Assembly (NCBI GenBank): GCA_020639135.1
Contig: JACKHE010000002.1
Location: 1-64,000, forward strand
Reading direction: 5' to 3'
Length of the DNA: 64,000 nucleotides
Source of the DNA: Phycisphaeraceae bacterium
GTDB lineage: Bacteria; Planctomycetota; Phycisphaerae; Phycisphaerales; UBA1924
Shown: piece by piece, positions 34,778 through 44,149 of the stretch
Layout: the number at the start of each line of letters is the position of its first letter
How positions within the stretch are numbered: position 1 is the stretch's first letter
Translations under genes and position numbers: made by a program
Notes under the pieces: generated by a model
Database searches by the model: none
What the model was told of the DNA's origin: nothing
Seen by the model: only the letters and a program-made list of their open reading frames with translations

Positions 34778-35758
34778 GTGAGATCCTCATTCACCCTGAT
34801 CCTCGCGGCCGCCGTGGTGCTGGTCGTCGCCCTCTTCATGCTGACGTTCACCGTCCGCTTCACCGAGGTGGGCGTCGTGACGACCTTCGGCAAGGCCGAC
34901 GAGGGCAGCATCGTCACGTCGCCCGGGCTCAAGCTCCGCTGGCCCTACCCCATCCAGAACGTGACGCTCTACGACACCCGGTCGCGGTTCGTGCAGCTCT
35001 CGAGCGAGCAGCAGCAGACCTCCGACAGCCGGCAGATCGTCGTGGAGTCCTTCCTGCTCTGGAAGGTCAGCGATCCGCTGAAGTTCTACCAGCGCTTCAG
35101 CGGGCAGAGCACCGAGGCGCGCGAGCACTACGAGGCCGCCGACCAGCTCCTGCGATCGCTCCTCCGCGCCTCGATGTCCGAGATCGGCGGCTACCGGCTC
35201 GACCAGCTCTTCTCGGCGCAGGTGAACTCCAGCAAGCTCCCCGAGCTCGAGACGCGGATCCTCCAGCGGCTCTCCTCGTCGGGTAGCGCCGGGGCCGGGG
35301 GGACGAACCTCAACGACTACGGCGTCGAGGTCAGCCTCGTCGGCATCACCCGCGTCGAGTTCCCCGAGGAAACAACCAAGGAGGTCTTCGAGCGGATGAA
35401 GTCCACCCGGCAGCGCATCGCCGCGGACGCCGAGAGCGAGGGCTCCGCGCAGGCGTACGCGATCCAGAACGACGCGGAGACCTCCGCCGCGCTGATCCGC
35501 GCCTTCGCCGAGCAGCGCGCCGCGCAGATCCGCAGCCAGGGCGACGCGGAGGCGGCGCGGTACCTCGCCCAGCTCTCCGAGGACCCCGCGCTGGCGGTGT
35601 TCATCGAGAAGATCAAGATGATGAAGAACCTCATCGCCAAGCGCACCACCCTCGTGCTGCCCACCTCCATGCCCGGCATGGACCTCTTCGACCCCGCCTC
35701 CGTCACCACGCTGGAGCCCTCGTCCGGGCGCCCCTCGGCCTCGGCGGACAACCGATGA
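34778..35758 (+). CDS. HflC-like SPFH protein
   Basis: The 326-residue product starts with GTG and has one N-terminal membrane helix (residues about 7-26). The SPFH domain (VRFTEVGVVTTFGKADEGSIV, residues about 27-50) and a coiled coil with AESEGSAQAYAIQNDAETSAA (about 215-255) follow. The length and layout match HflC (about 300-334). It sits between two HflK-like genes, and its last four bases overlap the next start. FtsH is not in this window. Confidence 0.85.
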   Translation: MRSSFTLILAAAVVLVVALFMLTFTVRFTEVGVVTTFGKADEGSIVTSPGLKLRWPYPIQNVTLYDTRSRFVQLSSEQQQTSDSRQIVVESFLLWKVSDPLKFYQRFSGQSTEAREHYEAADQLLRSLLRASMSEIGGYRLDQLFSAQVNSSKLPELETRILQRLSSSGSAGAGGTNLNDYGVEVSLVGITRVEFPEETTKEVFERMKSTRQRIAADAESEGSAQAYAIQNDAETSAALIRAFAEQRAAQIRSQGDAEAARYLAQLSEDPALAVFIEKIKMMKNLIAKRTTLVLPTSMPGMDLFDPASVTTLEPSSGRPSASADNR

Positions 35759-37149
35759 GCGAGAACCCGGACGCCAACAACCCGATCCCCCCCGAGCTGC
35801 TGGGCAGGGCGCCCGCGCCGGCGCCGGAGCCGGACCGCTACTCCATGGACCCGGCGCAGCAGTCGCTCGCTGATGCCCTGCGGATCACGTACCGGCTGCT
35901 CCAGGTCGTCATGCTCCTGCTCGTGGCGCTCTTCCTGGGCAGCGGGTTCCAGACGATCGGCGCGTCGGAGCGCGGCGTGAAGCTGGCCTTCGGGCGCATC
36001 TCGTCGTCCGACGTGACGCCGGGCTCGGTCTGGAACTGGCCGTACCCGGTCGGCGAGGTCGTGCGTGTCTCGACGGCGCAGCAGGTGGTCAACGTGTGGG
36101 AGTCGTTCTTCCCCAGGCTCACCCCGGACCTGGAGAAGCGCCCCAGGGAGCAGCTGGCCAACCTCAAGCCGACCCTCAAGCCCGGGACCGACGGCTCGCT
36201 GATCACCGCCGACGGCAACATCGCCCACACCCGCTGGGAGGTCGCCTACCGAATCGACCGGGTCACCGAGTACATCGACAACATCTACCAGCCCGACGAG
36301 AAGCGGATCGTCCGCGCCGCGGTCGAGCGCGGCGTCGTCCGCGCCGTCGCCGAGCTGGAGATCGACGGGCTCCTCAAGCAGGTCGCCTCCGTCGAGGAGG
36401 GCGGGGCGGGCTCGACCGGCGCGCTCTCGACGCGGGTGCGCTCCATCGCGCAGGAGACGCTCGACGCGGCCCGCTCCGGGATCCAGATCGAGGAGGTCAT
36501 CCTGACCGACAAGATGGCGCCGCTGCCGGTGTACAAGACGTTCAGCGAGGTGACGGCGGCCTCGTCGCGCGCCGCGCAGCAGCGTGAGAAGGCGGCGGAG
36601 TTCCGCCTGCACACGCTCAACCAGGCGGCGGGGCTCGCCAACGGCGTGCTGCTGAGCGCGATCAACGAGTACGAGCGCGCCAGCGAGCTGGGCGAGCCGG
36701 ACCGGGCCGAGCAGATCCTCGCGAGGATCCACACGATCATCGACGGCGAGACCGTCACCGACGAGAGCGGGCGCGAGGTCTCCGTCTCCGGCGACGTCAC
36801 GTCGATCATCAACGAGGCGAAGCAGTACCGCTCGACGGTGATCGCCGAGGCGCGGTCCGCCGCGACCACGTTCCAGGCCAAGCTCGCCAGCTACCGCGAG
36901 AACCCCGAGGTCTTCCTCGCCAACGAGCGCCGCATGGCCTGGGAGGCGTTCCTCGCCAACTCGCTCGCGGAGATCGCGATCCTCCCGCCCGGGACCGGGC
37001 TGAGCATCCTGCTCAACCGCGACCCGGACATCATCAAGGAGCTCGAGCGCGAGCGCGGCGCCCGCCAGGCGGACCAGACGCTGCAGGAGCGCGTGCAGTT
37101 GCAGCAGGATGCGATGGAGGCGAAGAAGATGGAGGACAATGGCAACTAA
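35755..37149 (+). CDS. HflK-like SPFH protein
   Basis: The 464-residue product has a Pro-rich cytosolic N-terminus, one membrane helix (residues about 48-66) and an SPFH domain beginning IGASERGVKLAFGRI. A long coiled coil contains AAQQREKAAEFRLHTLNQAA (about residues 270-295), and the end is Gln/Glu-rich. This is the normal HflK layout. It overlaps the upstream gene by ATGA and the downstream ATPase gene by 11 bases, so translation of the operon is tightly coupled. Confidence 0.86.
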   Translation: MSENPDANNPIPPELLGRAPAPAPEPDRYSMDPAQQSLADALRITYRLLQVVMLLLVALFLGSGFQTIGASERGVKLAFGRISSSDVTPGSVWNWPYPVGEVVRVSTAQQVVNVWESFFPRLTPDLEKRPREQLANLKPTLKPGTDGSLITADGNIAHTRWEVAYRIDRVTEYIDNIYQPDEKRIVRAAVERGVVRAVAELEIDGLLKQVASVEEGGAGSTGALSTRVRSIAQETLDAARSGIQIEEVILTDKMAPLPVYKTFSEVTAASSRAAQQREKAAEFRLHTLNQAAGLANGVLLSAINEYERASELGEPDRAEQILARIHTIIDGETVTDESGREVSVSGDVTSIINEAKQYRSTVIAEARSAATTFQAKLASYRENPEVFLANERRMAWEAFLANSLAEIAILPPGTGLSILLNRDPDIIKELERERGARQADQTLQERVQLQQDAMEAKKMEDNGN

Positions 37150-38398
37150 GGCGTCCAGCGCGCACCCGGTCGTCGCCGCCCAGGGGCTGACCAAGGTCTT
37201 CAAGGACTTCTGGATGCGCTCGCGCGTCCGCGCCGTCGATGCGCTGGACCTGGAGGTCCACCCCCACGAGGTCTTCGGGCTGCTGGGGCCCAACGGCTCG
37301 GGCAAGTCCACCACGATCAAGATGATCCTGGGGCTCCTGCACAAGTCGTCGGGCAGGCTCGCCGTCTTCGGCAAGCCCACCTCCGACGTGGCGATCAAGA
37401 GGCGCATCGGCGTGCTCCCGGAGGAGTCCTACCTCTACCCCTTCCTCAACGCGCGCGAGACACTCGACTACTACGCCAAACTGTTTCAGCTCGACCACCG
37501 AGTGCGCACGAAGCGCATCGACGAGCTGCTGGACATGGTGGGCCTCAGCGCCGTTCAGCACCGGCAGATCCGAGAGTACTCCAAGGGCATGCAGCGCCGC
37601 ATCGGGCTCGCTCAGGCCCTGATCAACGACCCCGAGTTCCTCATCCTCGACGAGCCGACCACCGGCCTCGATCCCATTGGCACGAGGCAGGTCAAGGACC
37701 TCATCATCGAGCTGGGCCGGCGCGGCAAGACCATCCTGCTCTCCAGCCACCAGCTCTCCGATGTCGAGGACGTCGTCGATCGCCTGGCGATCCTCTACGG
37801 CGGCAAGAAGCGCGCCGAGGGCTCCGTGGACGAGCTGCTGGAGGCGCGCGACCGGATGACCATCGAGACCGATGCGCTCGACGACGACCTCGTCAGCGAG
37901 ATCGACCAGCTCATCGTCCGACGGACCGGCCACGCAATCCGCCGCGTCGCCAGGCCCCGGCAGCGCCTCGACGAGCTCTTCGTCGGGATCGTCGAGCAGG
38001 CGCAGGCGGAGCGGCTCGTCACGCACGGCGCCGCGGCTGGCGGCGCGACCGCGGCGTTCCTCAGGGGCGATGGCGATGACGCCGTCGAGACCGGCGAGGC
38101 GCTGATCGAATCGCTCGTCCGCCAGAGCGAGCCGGCGCCGTCGGTCCGGGGGCGTGACGAAACATCCCCGCCGGCTGCCGCCGCCGAGCCGGCGCAGGAC
38201 CGGTCGATCATCGAGGATCTCGTCTCGGGCGAAGAGCCCCCGGCGGCTCCGCAGCCCGCCGCGGCGCCGGCCCCCGCGGGCGGGGGCGACGTCGAGGTCT
38301 CCGGCGACGTGGACCTGGGCATGATCGGATCGCTGCTGGGCGACACCGACGACGGCGATGGCGATGACTCGGGCAACGACAAGGGCCGCAAGGCATGA
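37139..38398 (+). CDS. ABC transporter ATP-binding protein with long acidic C-terminal extension
   Basis: The start at 37139 overlaps the SPFH gene by 11 bases. Residues about 12-245 are an ABC-2 exporter ATPase: Walker A GPNGSGKST (about residue 52), signature YSKGMQRR, Walker B FLILDEPTTGLD and H-loop SSHQLSDVED. Residues about 245-419 are an extra region, first mixed and then Ala/Pro-rich and very acidic (DTDDGDGDD). Usual length is 240-320. The partner permease follows with an ATGA overlap. The combination with SPFH genes suggests an exporter working in an SPFH-defined membrane zone, which is inference. Confidence 0.9.
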   Translation: MATKASSAHPVVAAQGLTKVFKDFWMRSRVRAVDALDLEVHPHEVFGLLGPNGSGKSTTIKMILGLLHKSSGRLAVFGKPTSDVAIKRRIGVLPEESYLYPFLNARETLDYYAKLFQLDHRVRTKRIDELLDMVGLSAVQHRQIREYSKGMQRRIGLAQALINDPEFLILDEPTTGLDPIGTRQVKDLIIELGRRGKTILLSSHQLSDVEDVVDRLAILYGGKKRAEGSVDELLEARDRMTIETDALDDDLVSEIDQLIVRRTGHAIRRVARPRQRLDELFVGIVEQAQAERLVTHGAAAGGATAAFLRGDGDDAVETGEALIESLVRQSEPAPSVRGRDETSPPAAAAEPAQDRSIIEDLVSGEEPPAAPQPAAAPAPAGGGDVEVSGDVDLGMIGSLLGDTDDGDGDDSGNDKGRKA

Positions 38399-40365
38399 GA
38401 CTCGGCGAGCACATCGCCAGGCTCGACCGCGTGCAGCGCTCCCGGCGGTTCCGGATCATCGCGAGCGTCGTGGTGCTCGTGCTGGGCGTCGTGACGTTCG
38501 CGACGTGGTACGTCGCCGTCCACGCGCCGTCGATCGAGCGGCAGACCGAGGCGCTGCGCCTTGCGCAGCCGCCGGCGCCGACCGCCGCGGGCTCCGCCGA
38601 GGCGCCGGGACCGACGATCAACGCCCAGGCGACGATCCGCGCGCTCCGCTCGACGAGCGCCATCGGCTCGGTCGCGCTGGGGTGCGTCGTCGGCGTGGCG
38701 CTGTGGGAGCTCGTCATCTGGCTGGGGCTGTGCCTGTGGTACGTCGCGCTGGCGCTGGTGACGGCGGCTGTCGCGATACCGCTCTATTTCTTCGCGCCGA
38801 CGCACGGGCTGGGACAGCTGCTCATCGGCGGCGTGGCGTTGTCGGCGAGCTTCTCGGTGCTCATGCGCGGCGCCCTGCTCGCGCTGGGCGGGGGCGGGCC
38901 GACCTTCGCTGTGGCGCGCAACGTCCTGGCCGAGGCGGTGCGCATGAAGATCAGCCTGGTCTTCATCGTGCTGCTCGTGTTCCTGCTCGCAGGGATGCCG
39001 ATGCTGCTCGACCCGGAGTCGCTCCTGCGCTACCGCGTGCAGTCGTTCCTGCAGTACTCCATCTCCGGATCCTTCTGGGTGCTGGCGCTGCTGACGCTCT
39101 TCTTCTCCGTCGGCACCGTCGCCTTCGAGCAGCGCGACCGGATCATCTGGCAGACGATGAGCAAGCCCGTGAGGCCCTCGAGCTACCTGCTGGGCAAGTG
39201 GCTGGGCGTGGTGATGCTCAACCTCGTGCTCCTGACGGTCACGTCCACCGGCGTGTTCCTGTTCACCGAGCACCTGCGCAACCAGACCGCCGTCGGCGAG
39301 TCCGAGCCCTTCATCAACGCCGACGGCAGCGGCGAGATGACCCCGGACCGCATGATCCTCGAGAACCAGGTCCTCGCCGCACGCCGTGCCGTCAAGCCGA
39401 CGTACCCGCCCATCCGCCCCGAGGACGTCGCGGCGCAGGTGCAGGAGCGCATCGACGATCTCCTGGCGCGCGAGCCGGAGTACCGGCAGCGGCCCGAGGC
39501 CGTCCGGCAGGTCGCCAGGGAGTTCGAGAACGACGAGCTCCGCAGCGCCTACGAGCAGCAGCGGTCGATCCCCGCGGGCGGCGTCAAGCAGTTCCGGTTC
39601 GACAACCTGCTCCCCGCACGGCGGCGCGGTGAGCGCGAGCTGGCGCGGGGCGTGGCGATGGACCACATCACCCCGCTGGTGATCCGATTCAAGGCGCACT
39701 CGGTCGCGGACAACCCGCAGTCGCTCTACCGCCTGCAGTTCTTCTTCGCCACCGGCTCGATCGTCAACGAGACGCCGCTGGACGTCGCGCAGACGATCGA
39801 AGTCAACCCGCTGGTCATCGACGACGAGGGGAGTCTCGTCTTCAACGTCGTCAACGGCGACGCCTCACGGAACCTCCCCAACCAGTTCTCGGTCCGATTC
39901 GGCAAGGACGCCTTCGAGGCGCTCTACTCCGACGGGGGCTACCAGACCAACTTCGCGCGCGTGATCCTGCTCCAGTGGTCCAAGCTCGCGTTCCTCGCGG
40001 CGGTCGGGGTGGCGGCCTCGACGTTCCTGAGCTTCCCCATCGCGTGCCTCGTCGCCGTGCTGGTGCTCATCGCCAGCGAGACCGGCGGCTACCTCGCCGA
40101 ATCGCTCGACTTCTTCCCGATCCGTGACGGCGACGAGTTCAAGCCGGTGAACCTGGTCATCCAGGTCATCGCCGCCCCGATCGCCAGGGTCTTCCAGCCC
40201 TACGCGGAGCTCAAGCCGGCGCAGAACCTCATCGACGGTCGGATCATCCCCTGGGGCGGGATGCTCAGTGCGGCGAGCGTGATCACGCTGTGCTCGGTCG
40301 CGCTGCTGGCGGCGGGCTGGGCGGTCTTCCGCAAGCGCGAGCTGGCGCTCTACTCGGGGCACTGA
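38395..40365 (+). CDS. ABC-2 type transporter permease with large loop domain
   Basis: The 656-residue product has an N-terminal helix (about residues 18-41), an Ala/Pro linker, two or three helices (about 78-150) and a cytoplasmic loop with FEQRDRIIWQTMSKP and LLGKWLG. Helices at about 215-300 follow. A soluble region of about 230 residues (about 305-530) is predicted to be extracytoplasmic, and two or three helices close the protein. The loop motif is shared with the permease at 30982-32340. It is coupled to the ATPase by an ATGA overlap. The substrate is unknown. Confidence 0.8.
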   Translation: MRLGEHIARLDRVQRSRRFRIIASVVVLVLGVVTFATWYVAVHAPSIERQTEALRLAQPPAPTAAGSAEAPGPTINAQATIRALRSTSAIGSVALGCVVGVALWELVIWLGLCLWYVALALVTAAVAIPLYFFAPTHGLGQLLIGGVALSASFSVLMRGALLALGGGGPTFAVARNVLAEAVRMKISLVFIVLLVFLLAGMPMLLDPESLLRYRVQSFLQYSISGSFWVLALLTLFFSVGTVAFEQRDRIIWQTMSKPVRPSSYLLGKWLGVVMLNLVLLTVTSTGVFLFTEHLRNQTAVGESEPFINADGSGEMTPDRMILENQVLAARRAVKPTYPPIRPEDVAAQVQERIDDLLAREPEYRQRPEAVRQVAREFENDELRSAYEQQRSIPAGGVKQFRFDNLLPARRRGERELARGVAMDHITPLVIRFKAHSVADNPQSLYRLQFFFATGSIVNETPLDVAQTIEVNPLVIDDEGSLVFNVVNGDASRNLPNQFSVRFGKDAFEALYSDGGYQTNFARVILLQWSKLAFLAAVGVAASTFLSFPIACLVAVLVLIASETGGYLAESLDFFPIRDGDEFKPVNLVIQVIAAPIARVFQPYAELKPAQNLIDGRIIPWGGMLSAASVITLCSVALLAAGWAVFRKRELALYSGH

Positions 40366-40384
40366 CCATGAGGGATCGCGGCGC

Positions 40385-42469
40385 ATGAAGCACGACACAC
40401 GCATCCAATGCATCGCGGGCCTCGTCCTGGCGCTGTGCGCGGCGCTCTCCGTCGCGCTCAGCCCGACGATCGCCACCGAGGCGGGGCGCGCGCAGCTGGT
40501 GTATTCCGACACCGCGCAGGAGGGCGACCCCCCGGAGATCGCGCTGGCGATCGCGATGGGCGCGTTCCGGGGGCTCTTCGTCAACATCCTCTGGATCCGC
40601 GCCGAGGACCTGAAGGAGGAGGGGCGGTTCTACGAGTCGATCGAGCTGGCGCGCGCGATCACCCGGCTCCAGCCCCGCTTCCCGCGCGTCTGGGGCTTCC
40701 ACGCCTGGAACCTCGCGTACAACATCTCCGTCTCGACCGACACCGCGGCCGAGCGCTGGCGCTGGGTCCGCGCCGGGATCGACCTGCTCCGCCAGGAGGG
40801 GATCCCCAAGAACCCGAGCGACATGCAGCTCCAGCGCGAGCTCGCCTGGATCTTCGTCCACAAGGTGCAGGGCATCTCCGACGACGCCAACCGCTACTAC
40901 AAGCGCGAGATGGCCAGGGAGTGGACCGCGATCATGGGCCCCAACCCGCCGAGGCCGCGGCCCGACGACCCGGACGTCGTCGATCTCCTCGCGGAGATGC
41001 AGTCGGAGGCCAAGCCGGGCGACCCGCCGATCGACCGGCGGGCGCTGCTGCGCGAGGCGATGGTCCGCCGCCGGCTTTTCGTGCTGTCACAGATCGACTC
41101 CGCCCCCGACGCGCTGGACGAGCGGACGATCCGCCGATTCCTCGAGAGCGTGAACCGGAACCCCGCCGAGCCCGTCACCGACGAGCAGGCAAGGGAGCTC
41201 ACCGACACCCTCGCCGAGATGGTCGAACGTCTGGACCGGGAGGCGGGCCTGCAGCTCGACGTGAACCTGCTGACGACGTTCGAGCTCCGTCGGGCGCTGG
41301 CGCTGTCGTGGGCGCAGCCGGAGTTCGGCCTCGAGCTCGCCGACTCGGTCCGCAACAAGGCCTTCGACGAGATGATCCAGGAGCCGAGGTACGAGCGCGC
41401 CTGGCCCGTGCTGCTCACGCACGTCCGGAAGATGGTCATCACCCGCGAGAAGAACATGGAGATCTCGCGGATGAAGCGGTACACGCGCAAGTACGGCCCG
41501 CTCGACTGGCGCCACCCGGCCTCGCACGCCGTGTACTGGGCGACCCGAGGCGTCGAGACCGGCCTGGCCCGGGTCAACACCGCGGACTTCGACCAGGCGA
41601 ACACCGACCGGATCATCGTCCAGGCGCTGCAGGAGCTCTTCCGCTGGGGCGACATCTACTACGACATCCTCAACGACACCTTCGTCGCGATGGTGGACCT
41701 CGACTTCACCGACAGCTACGGCGACACCCTCAAGGAGCTCGAGGAGCGGGCGACCAAGTTCGACGACATCGCCAGGGGACACCGCCTCTACGGCGTGGGT
41801 TACCGAAACTACCTGATCGATGTCGTCCGCGTGTACTACCGCATGGGCGACTTCGCCACGGCGCAGCGCTATTTCGATCAGTTCAAGACGTGGGAGGGGC
41901 ACAACCTCTCGCAGGAGAGCCTCTTCCGCGGCCTCTCCTCGATGACGCTCGAGGAGTTCGCGCACTACGACATCGAGGAGCAGATCGAGGTGCCGCAGTA
42001 CGCGGTGACGGAGGTCACCGCGGCGCTGCGCGACGCGTACCTGCGGGGCCTGCTCAGCGGCGACGCGGAGGTCTTCCAGGGGCAGCTCCAGTACGCCGCG
42101 GACGTCCACGCCAGGTACATGAAGGCGCAGAACCGCAACACGATGGCGGACCGTGAGAACCGGATGCTCCAGATGCCGCCCCGGTTCGTGGATGTCGCCT
42201 CCGCCGTGCTGGTCAACACGCTCGTCACGGGGCTGGTGGGCCGCGAGGAGGCCGCGCTCATCTGGCGCCGCTGCCCGCTGGGGCTCCAGCAGGCGACGTT
42301 CGACGGCCTCTCAGCGGCGCTCAACGGCGCCATGCCTCTGGAGGAGTTCCGGCGATGGTTCCCCGAACCCGAGGGCATGGCGCAGTACCGCATCGACCGC
42401 GAGAAGCTGGAGCAGCAGCAGGACGACGTCGAAGGCCGAAAGGAAAACCTCAGCGTCGAGGAGCAGTGA
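40385..42469 (+). CDS. Membrane-anchored helical repeat protein (TPR-like)
   Basis: The 694-residue product has an N-terminal membrane helix (residues about 8-30). A conserved-looking start to the soluble part follows (IAMGAFRGLFVNILWIRAEDLKEE), and then mainly helical sequence with TPR-like pairs such as FYESIELARAITRLQPRFPRVW. The rest is rich in charged helices. It is the last gene of the SPFH-ABC run, 20 bases after the permease. A periplasmic adaptor or scaffold role is plausible from position only. Confidence 0.7.
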   Translation: MKHDTRIQCIAGLVLALCAALSVALSPTIATEAGRAQLVYSDTAQEGDPPEIALAIAMGAFRGLFVNILWIRAEDLKEEGRFYESIELARAITRLQPRFPRVWGFHAWNLAYNISVSTDTAAERWRWVRAGIDLLRQEGIPKNPSDMQLQRELAWIFVHKVQGISDDANRYYKREMAREWTAIMGPNPPRPRPDDPDVVDLLAEMQSEAKPGDPPIDRRALLREAMVRRRLFVLSQIDSAPDALDERTIRRFLESVNRNPAEPVTDEQARELTDTLAEMVERLDREAGLQLDVNLLTTFELRRALALSWAQPEFGLELADSVRNKAFDEMIQEPRYERAWPVLLTHVRKMVITREKNMEISRMKRYTRKYGPLDWRHPASHAVYWATRGVETGLARVNTADFDQANTDRIIVQALQELFRWGDIYYDILNDTFVAMVDLDFTDSYGDTLKELEERATKFDDIARGHRLYGVGYRNYLIDVVRVYYRMGDFATAQRYFDQFKTWEGHNLSQESLFRGLSSMTLEEFAHYDIEEQIEVPQYAVTEVTAALRDAYLRGLLSGDAEVFQGQLQYAADVHARYMKAQNRNTMADRENRMLQMPPRFVDVASAVLVNTLVTGLVGREEAALIWRRCPLGLQQATFDGLSAALNGAMPLEEFRRWFPEPEGMAQYRIDREKLEQQQDDVEGRKENLSVEEQ

Positions 42470-42493
42470 CGCGCCACAATCACGGGACCACCG

Positions 42494-43210
42494 ATGCACA
42501 CCTTCCAGCGCAACCCCGACGGCTCCGCCTCGATCCTCGTCGAGGGCGGCGAGACCCTCGCGATCCGGCACATCATCGGGATCGGCCGCAACTACGCCGC
42601 GCACGCCGACGAGCAGGGCGCCGAGCGTCCAGACCGGCCCATGCTCTTCACGAAGAACCCCGCGTCGGTGGGCCTGCCGGGCGAGGACATCGTGATTCCC
42701 CGCGCCTGCCAGGACCGCGAGCAGGTGGACTACGAGGGCGAGCTCGCCGTGGTCATCGCCCGGCCCGCACGGGATATCGCGGCGAAGGACTACGCGTCCG
42801 TGCTGCTGGGCTACTGCGTGGCCAACGACGTCTCGGCGCGCTGGTGGCAGAAGCAGGGCGCCGGCGGGCAGTTCCACCGCGGCAAGTCCTTCGACACCTT
42901 CTGCCCCCTGGGGCCGGGCGTGATCCCCGCGGCGCAGGTCCCCGATCCCCAGGCGCTGCGCCTCGTCACGACGCTCAACGGCGAGACCGTCCAGGACGCG
43001 CCGACGAGCCAGATGATGTTCCCCGTGCCCACCCTCATCGAGGAGTGCTCGCGCGGGACGACGCTGCTGCCAGGGACGGTCATCCTGACGGGCACCCCCG
43101 CCGGCGTCGGCATGGCGCGCGAGCCGCAGCGGTTCCTCCGCGACGGTGATGTTGTCGAGGTTGCGATCGAGGGCGTCGGCGCCATCCGCAACACCGTCCG
43201 CGCCGAGTGA
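42494..43210 (+). CDS. Fumarylacetoacetate hydrolase family protein
   Basis: The 238-residue product is a compact FAH-family enzyme. It has the metal-site features DYEGELAVVI (two acidic ligands) and KSFDTFCPLGP, the lid-region motif NDVSARWWQ, and the ending GTPAGVG. The family cleaves or isomerises 2-oxo acids and acylpyruvates, often in aromatic or heterocycle breakdown. It starts 24 bases after the repeat protein. Its stop converges on the nitrilase-family gene nine bases away, so it may belong functionally with that catabolic operon. Confidence 0.85.
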   Translation: MHTFQRNPDGSASILVEGGETLAIRHIIGIGRNYAAHADEQGAERPDRPMLFTKNPASVGLPGEDIVIPRACQDREQVDYEGELAVVIARPARDIAAKDYASVLLGYCVANDVSARWWQKQGAGGQFHRGKSFDTFCPLGPGVIPAAQVPDPQALRLVTTLNGETVQDAPTSQMMFPVPTLIEECSRGTTLLPGTVILTGTPAGVGMAREPQRFLRDGDVVEVAIEGVGAIRNTVRAE

Positions 43211-43219
43211 ACACTCCGG

Positions 43220-44149
43220 TCAGTCGATCATCGGGTTGCGATCCCGGCCGAGGTCCCACCCGGAAGGATCGGGCCCGGTGAGCGAGGCCAGGTCCAGGTC
43301 CGCGATCACCAGCTCCGGGTGATCGCTCACGTCGCGCAGTTTGCCGCCCGGACCCGCGAAGTGCGAGGCCCCGAAGTACGCCTGATCCCACGGGCGCTCG
43401 CTGCCCTTCCTGTTGGAGCCCCCGATGAAGACGCCGTGGCGGGCGGCGTCCACCTCGAACTCGATCGCCCACATCCGTTCCGACTTGGCCCCGAACGTCA
43501 CCGCGGGGGAGAGGATCACCTGCGCTCCGGCGCGCGCCAGCCCCTCGGCCATCCTCGGGAAGTGGCGGTCGTAGCAGATGCTCACGCCGAGCCGGCACAC
43601 GCTGGTCTCGAAGACGGGCAGCAGGGAGTTCTCGCCGTGGACCCTGCGCGAGGGCGGGTTGTACGGGTGGCGCGCCGGGCCGTAATAGAACGACTCGTCA
43701 AAGGCGCCCTGCTCGTTGGCGCCGCAGGGGATGTGCGCCTTGCGGAACCTGCCCAGGACGTCGCCGTCGCTGTCGATCACCACCGCGGTGTTGAAGCGGT
43801 CGCCGGTCGAAGCGCAGCGCTCGTAGATCGGCGCGACGATCACGACGCCCAGCCGCCTGGCGAGTCGCCGCATCCGCGTCGCGCTGGGCCCCTCGTGCGC
43901 ATCCTCTGCAAGATCCAGCCACATGGGATCGCGCCGCAGCGCGAAGTACGGCGCCGGGAAGAGCTCCCCGAGGCCGATCAGGTGGGCGCCGAGCCCCGCG
44001 GCGTGCTCGATCAGCCGCTCGTGGTGGTCCAGGTTCGCGTCGCGGATCTCGTCCAGCCGCCCGGCGAGCGCGGGCAGGTCCTCGATGCGCCCGGGCATCT
44101 CGCCGAAGGCGCTGACCGTCTGCGTCATGGCGGCTCGGACGACGCTCAT
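43220..44149 (-). CDS. Nitrilase-superfamily amidohydrolase (beta-ureidopropionase-like)
   Basis: The 309-residue product has the Glu-Lys-Cys triad of the carbon-nitrogen hydrolases: Glu62 (GLGELFPAP), Lys137 (FRKAHIP) and Cys192 (SICYDRHFP). The CYDRHFP context and length resemble beta-ureidopropionase or N-carbamoyl amidase, which release ammonia and CO2 from carbamoylated amines. It is the last gene of a five-gene minus-strand operon, and its start overlaps the stop of the M20 hydrolase gene by four bases. Confidence 0.87.
   Translation of the reverse strand: MSVVRAAMTQTVSAFGEMPGRIEDLPALAGRLDEIRDANLDHHERLIEHAAGLGAHLIGLGELFPAPYFALRRDPMWLDLAEDAHEGPSATRMRRLARRLGVVIVAPIYERCASTGDRFNTAVVIDSDGDVLGRFRKAHIPCGANEQGAFDESFYYGPARHPYNPPSRRVHGENSLLPVFETSVCRLGVSICYDRHFPRMAEGLARAGAQVILSPAVTFGAKSERMWAIEFEVDAARHGVFIGGSNRKGSERPWDQAYFGASHFAGPGGKLRDVSDHPELVIADLDLASLTGPDPSGWDLGRDRNPMID

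Noticed and set aside
32743..34932. Minus-strand open frame of 729 codons across the first SPFH gene.
   Set aside because: The translation is Arg/Glu/Asp/His-rich with no recognisable domain. The plus strand encodes a membrane-SPFH protein in the same place.
35317..37407. Minus-strand open frame of 696 codons across the SPFH and ATPase genes.
   Set aside because: It covers parts of three genes on the other strand that have clear domains and overlapping starts, so it is a shadow.
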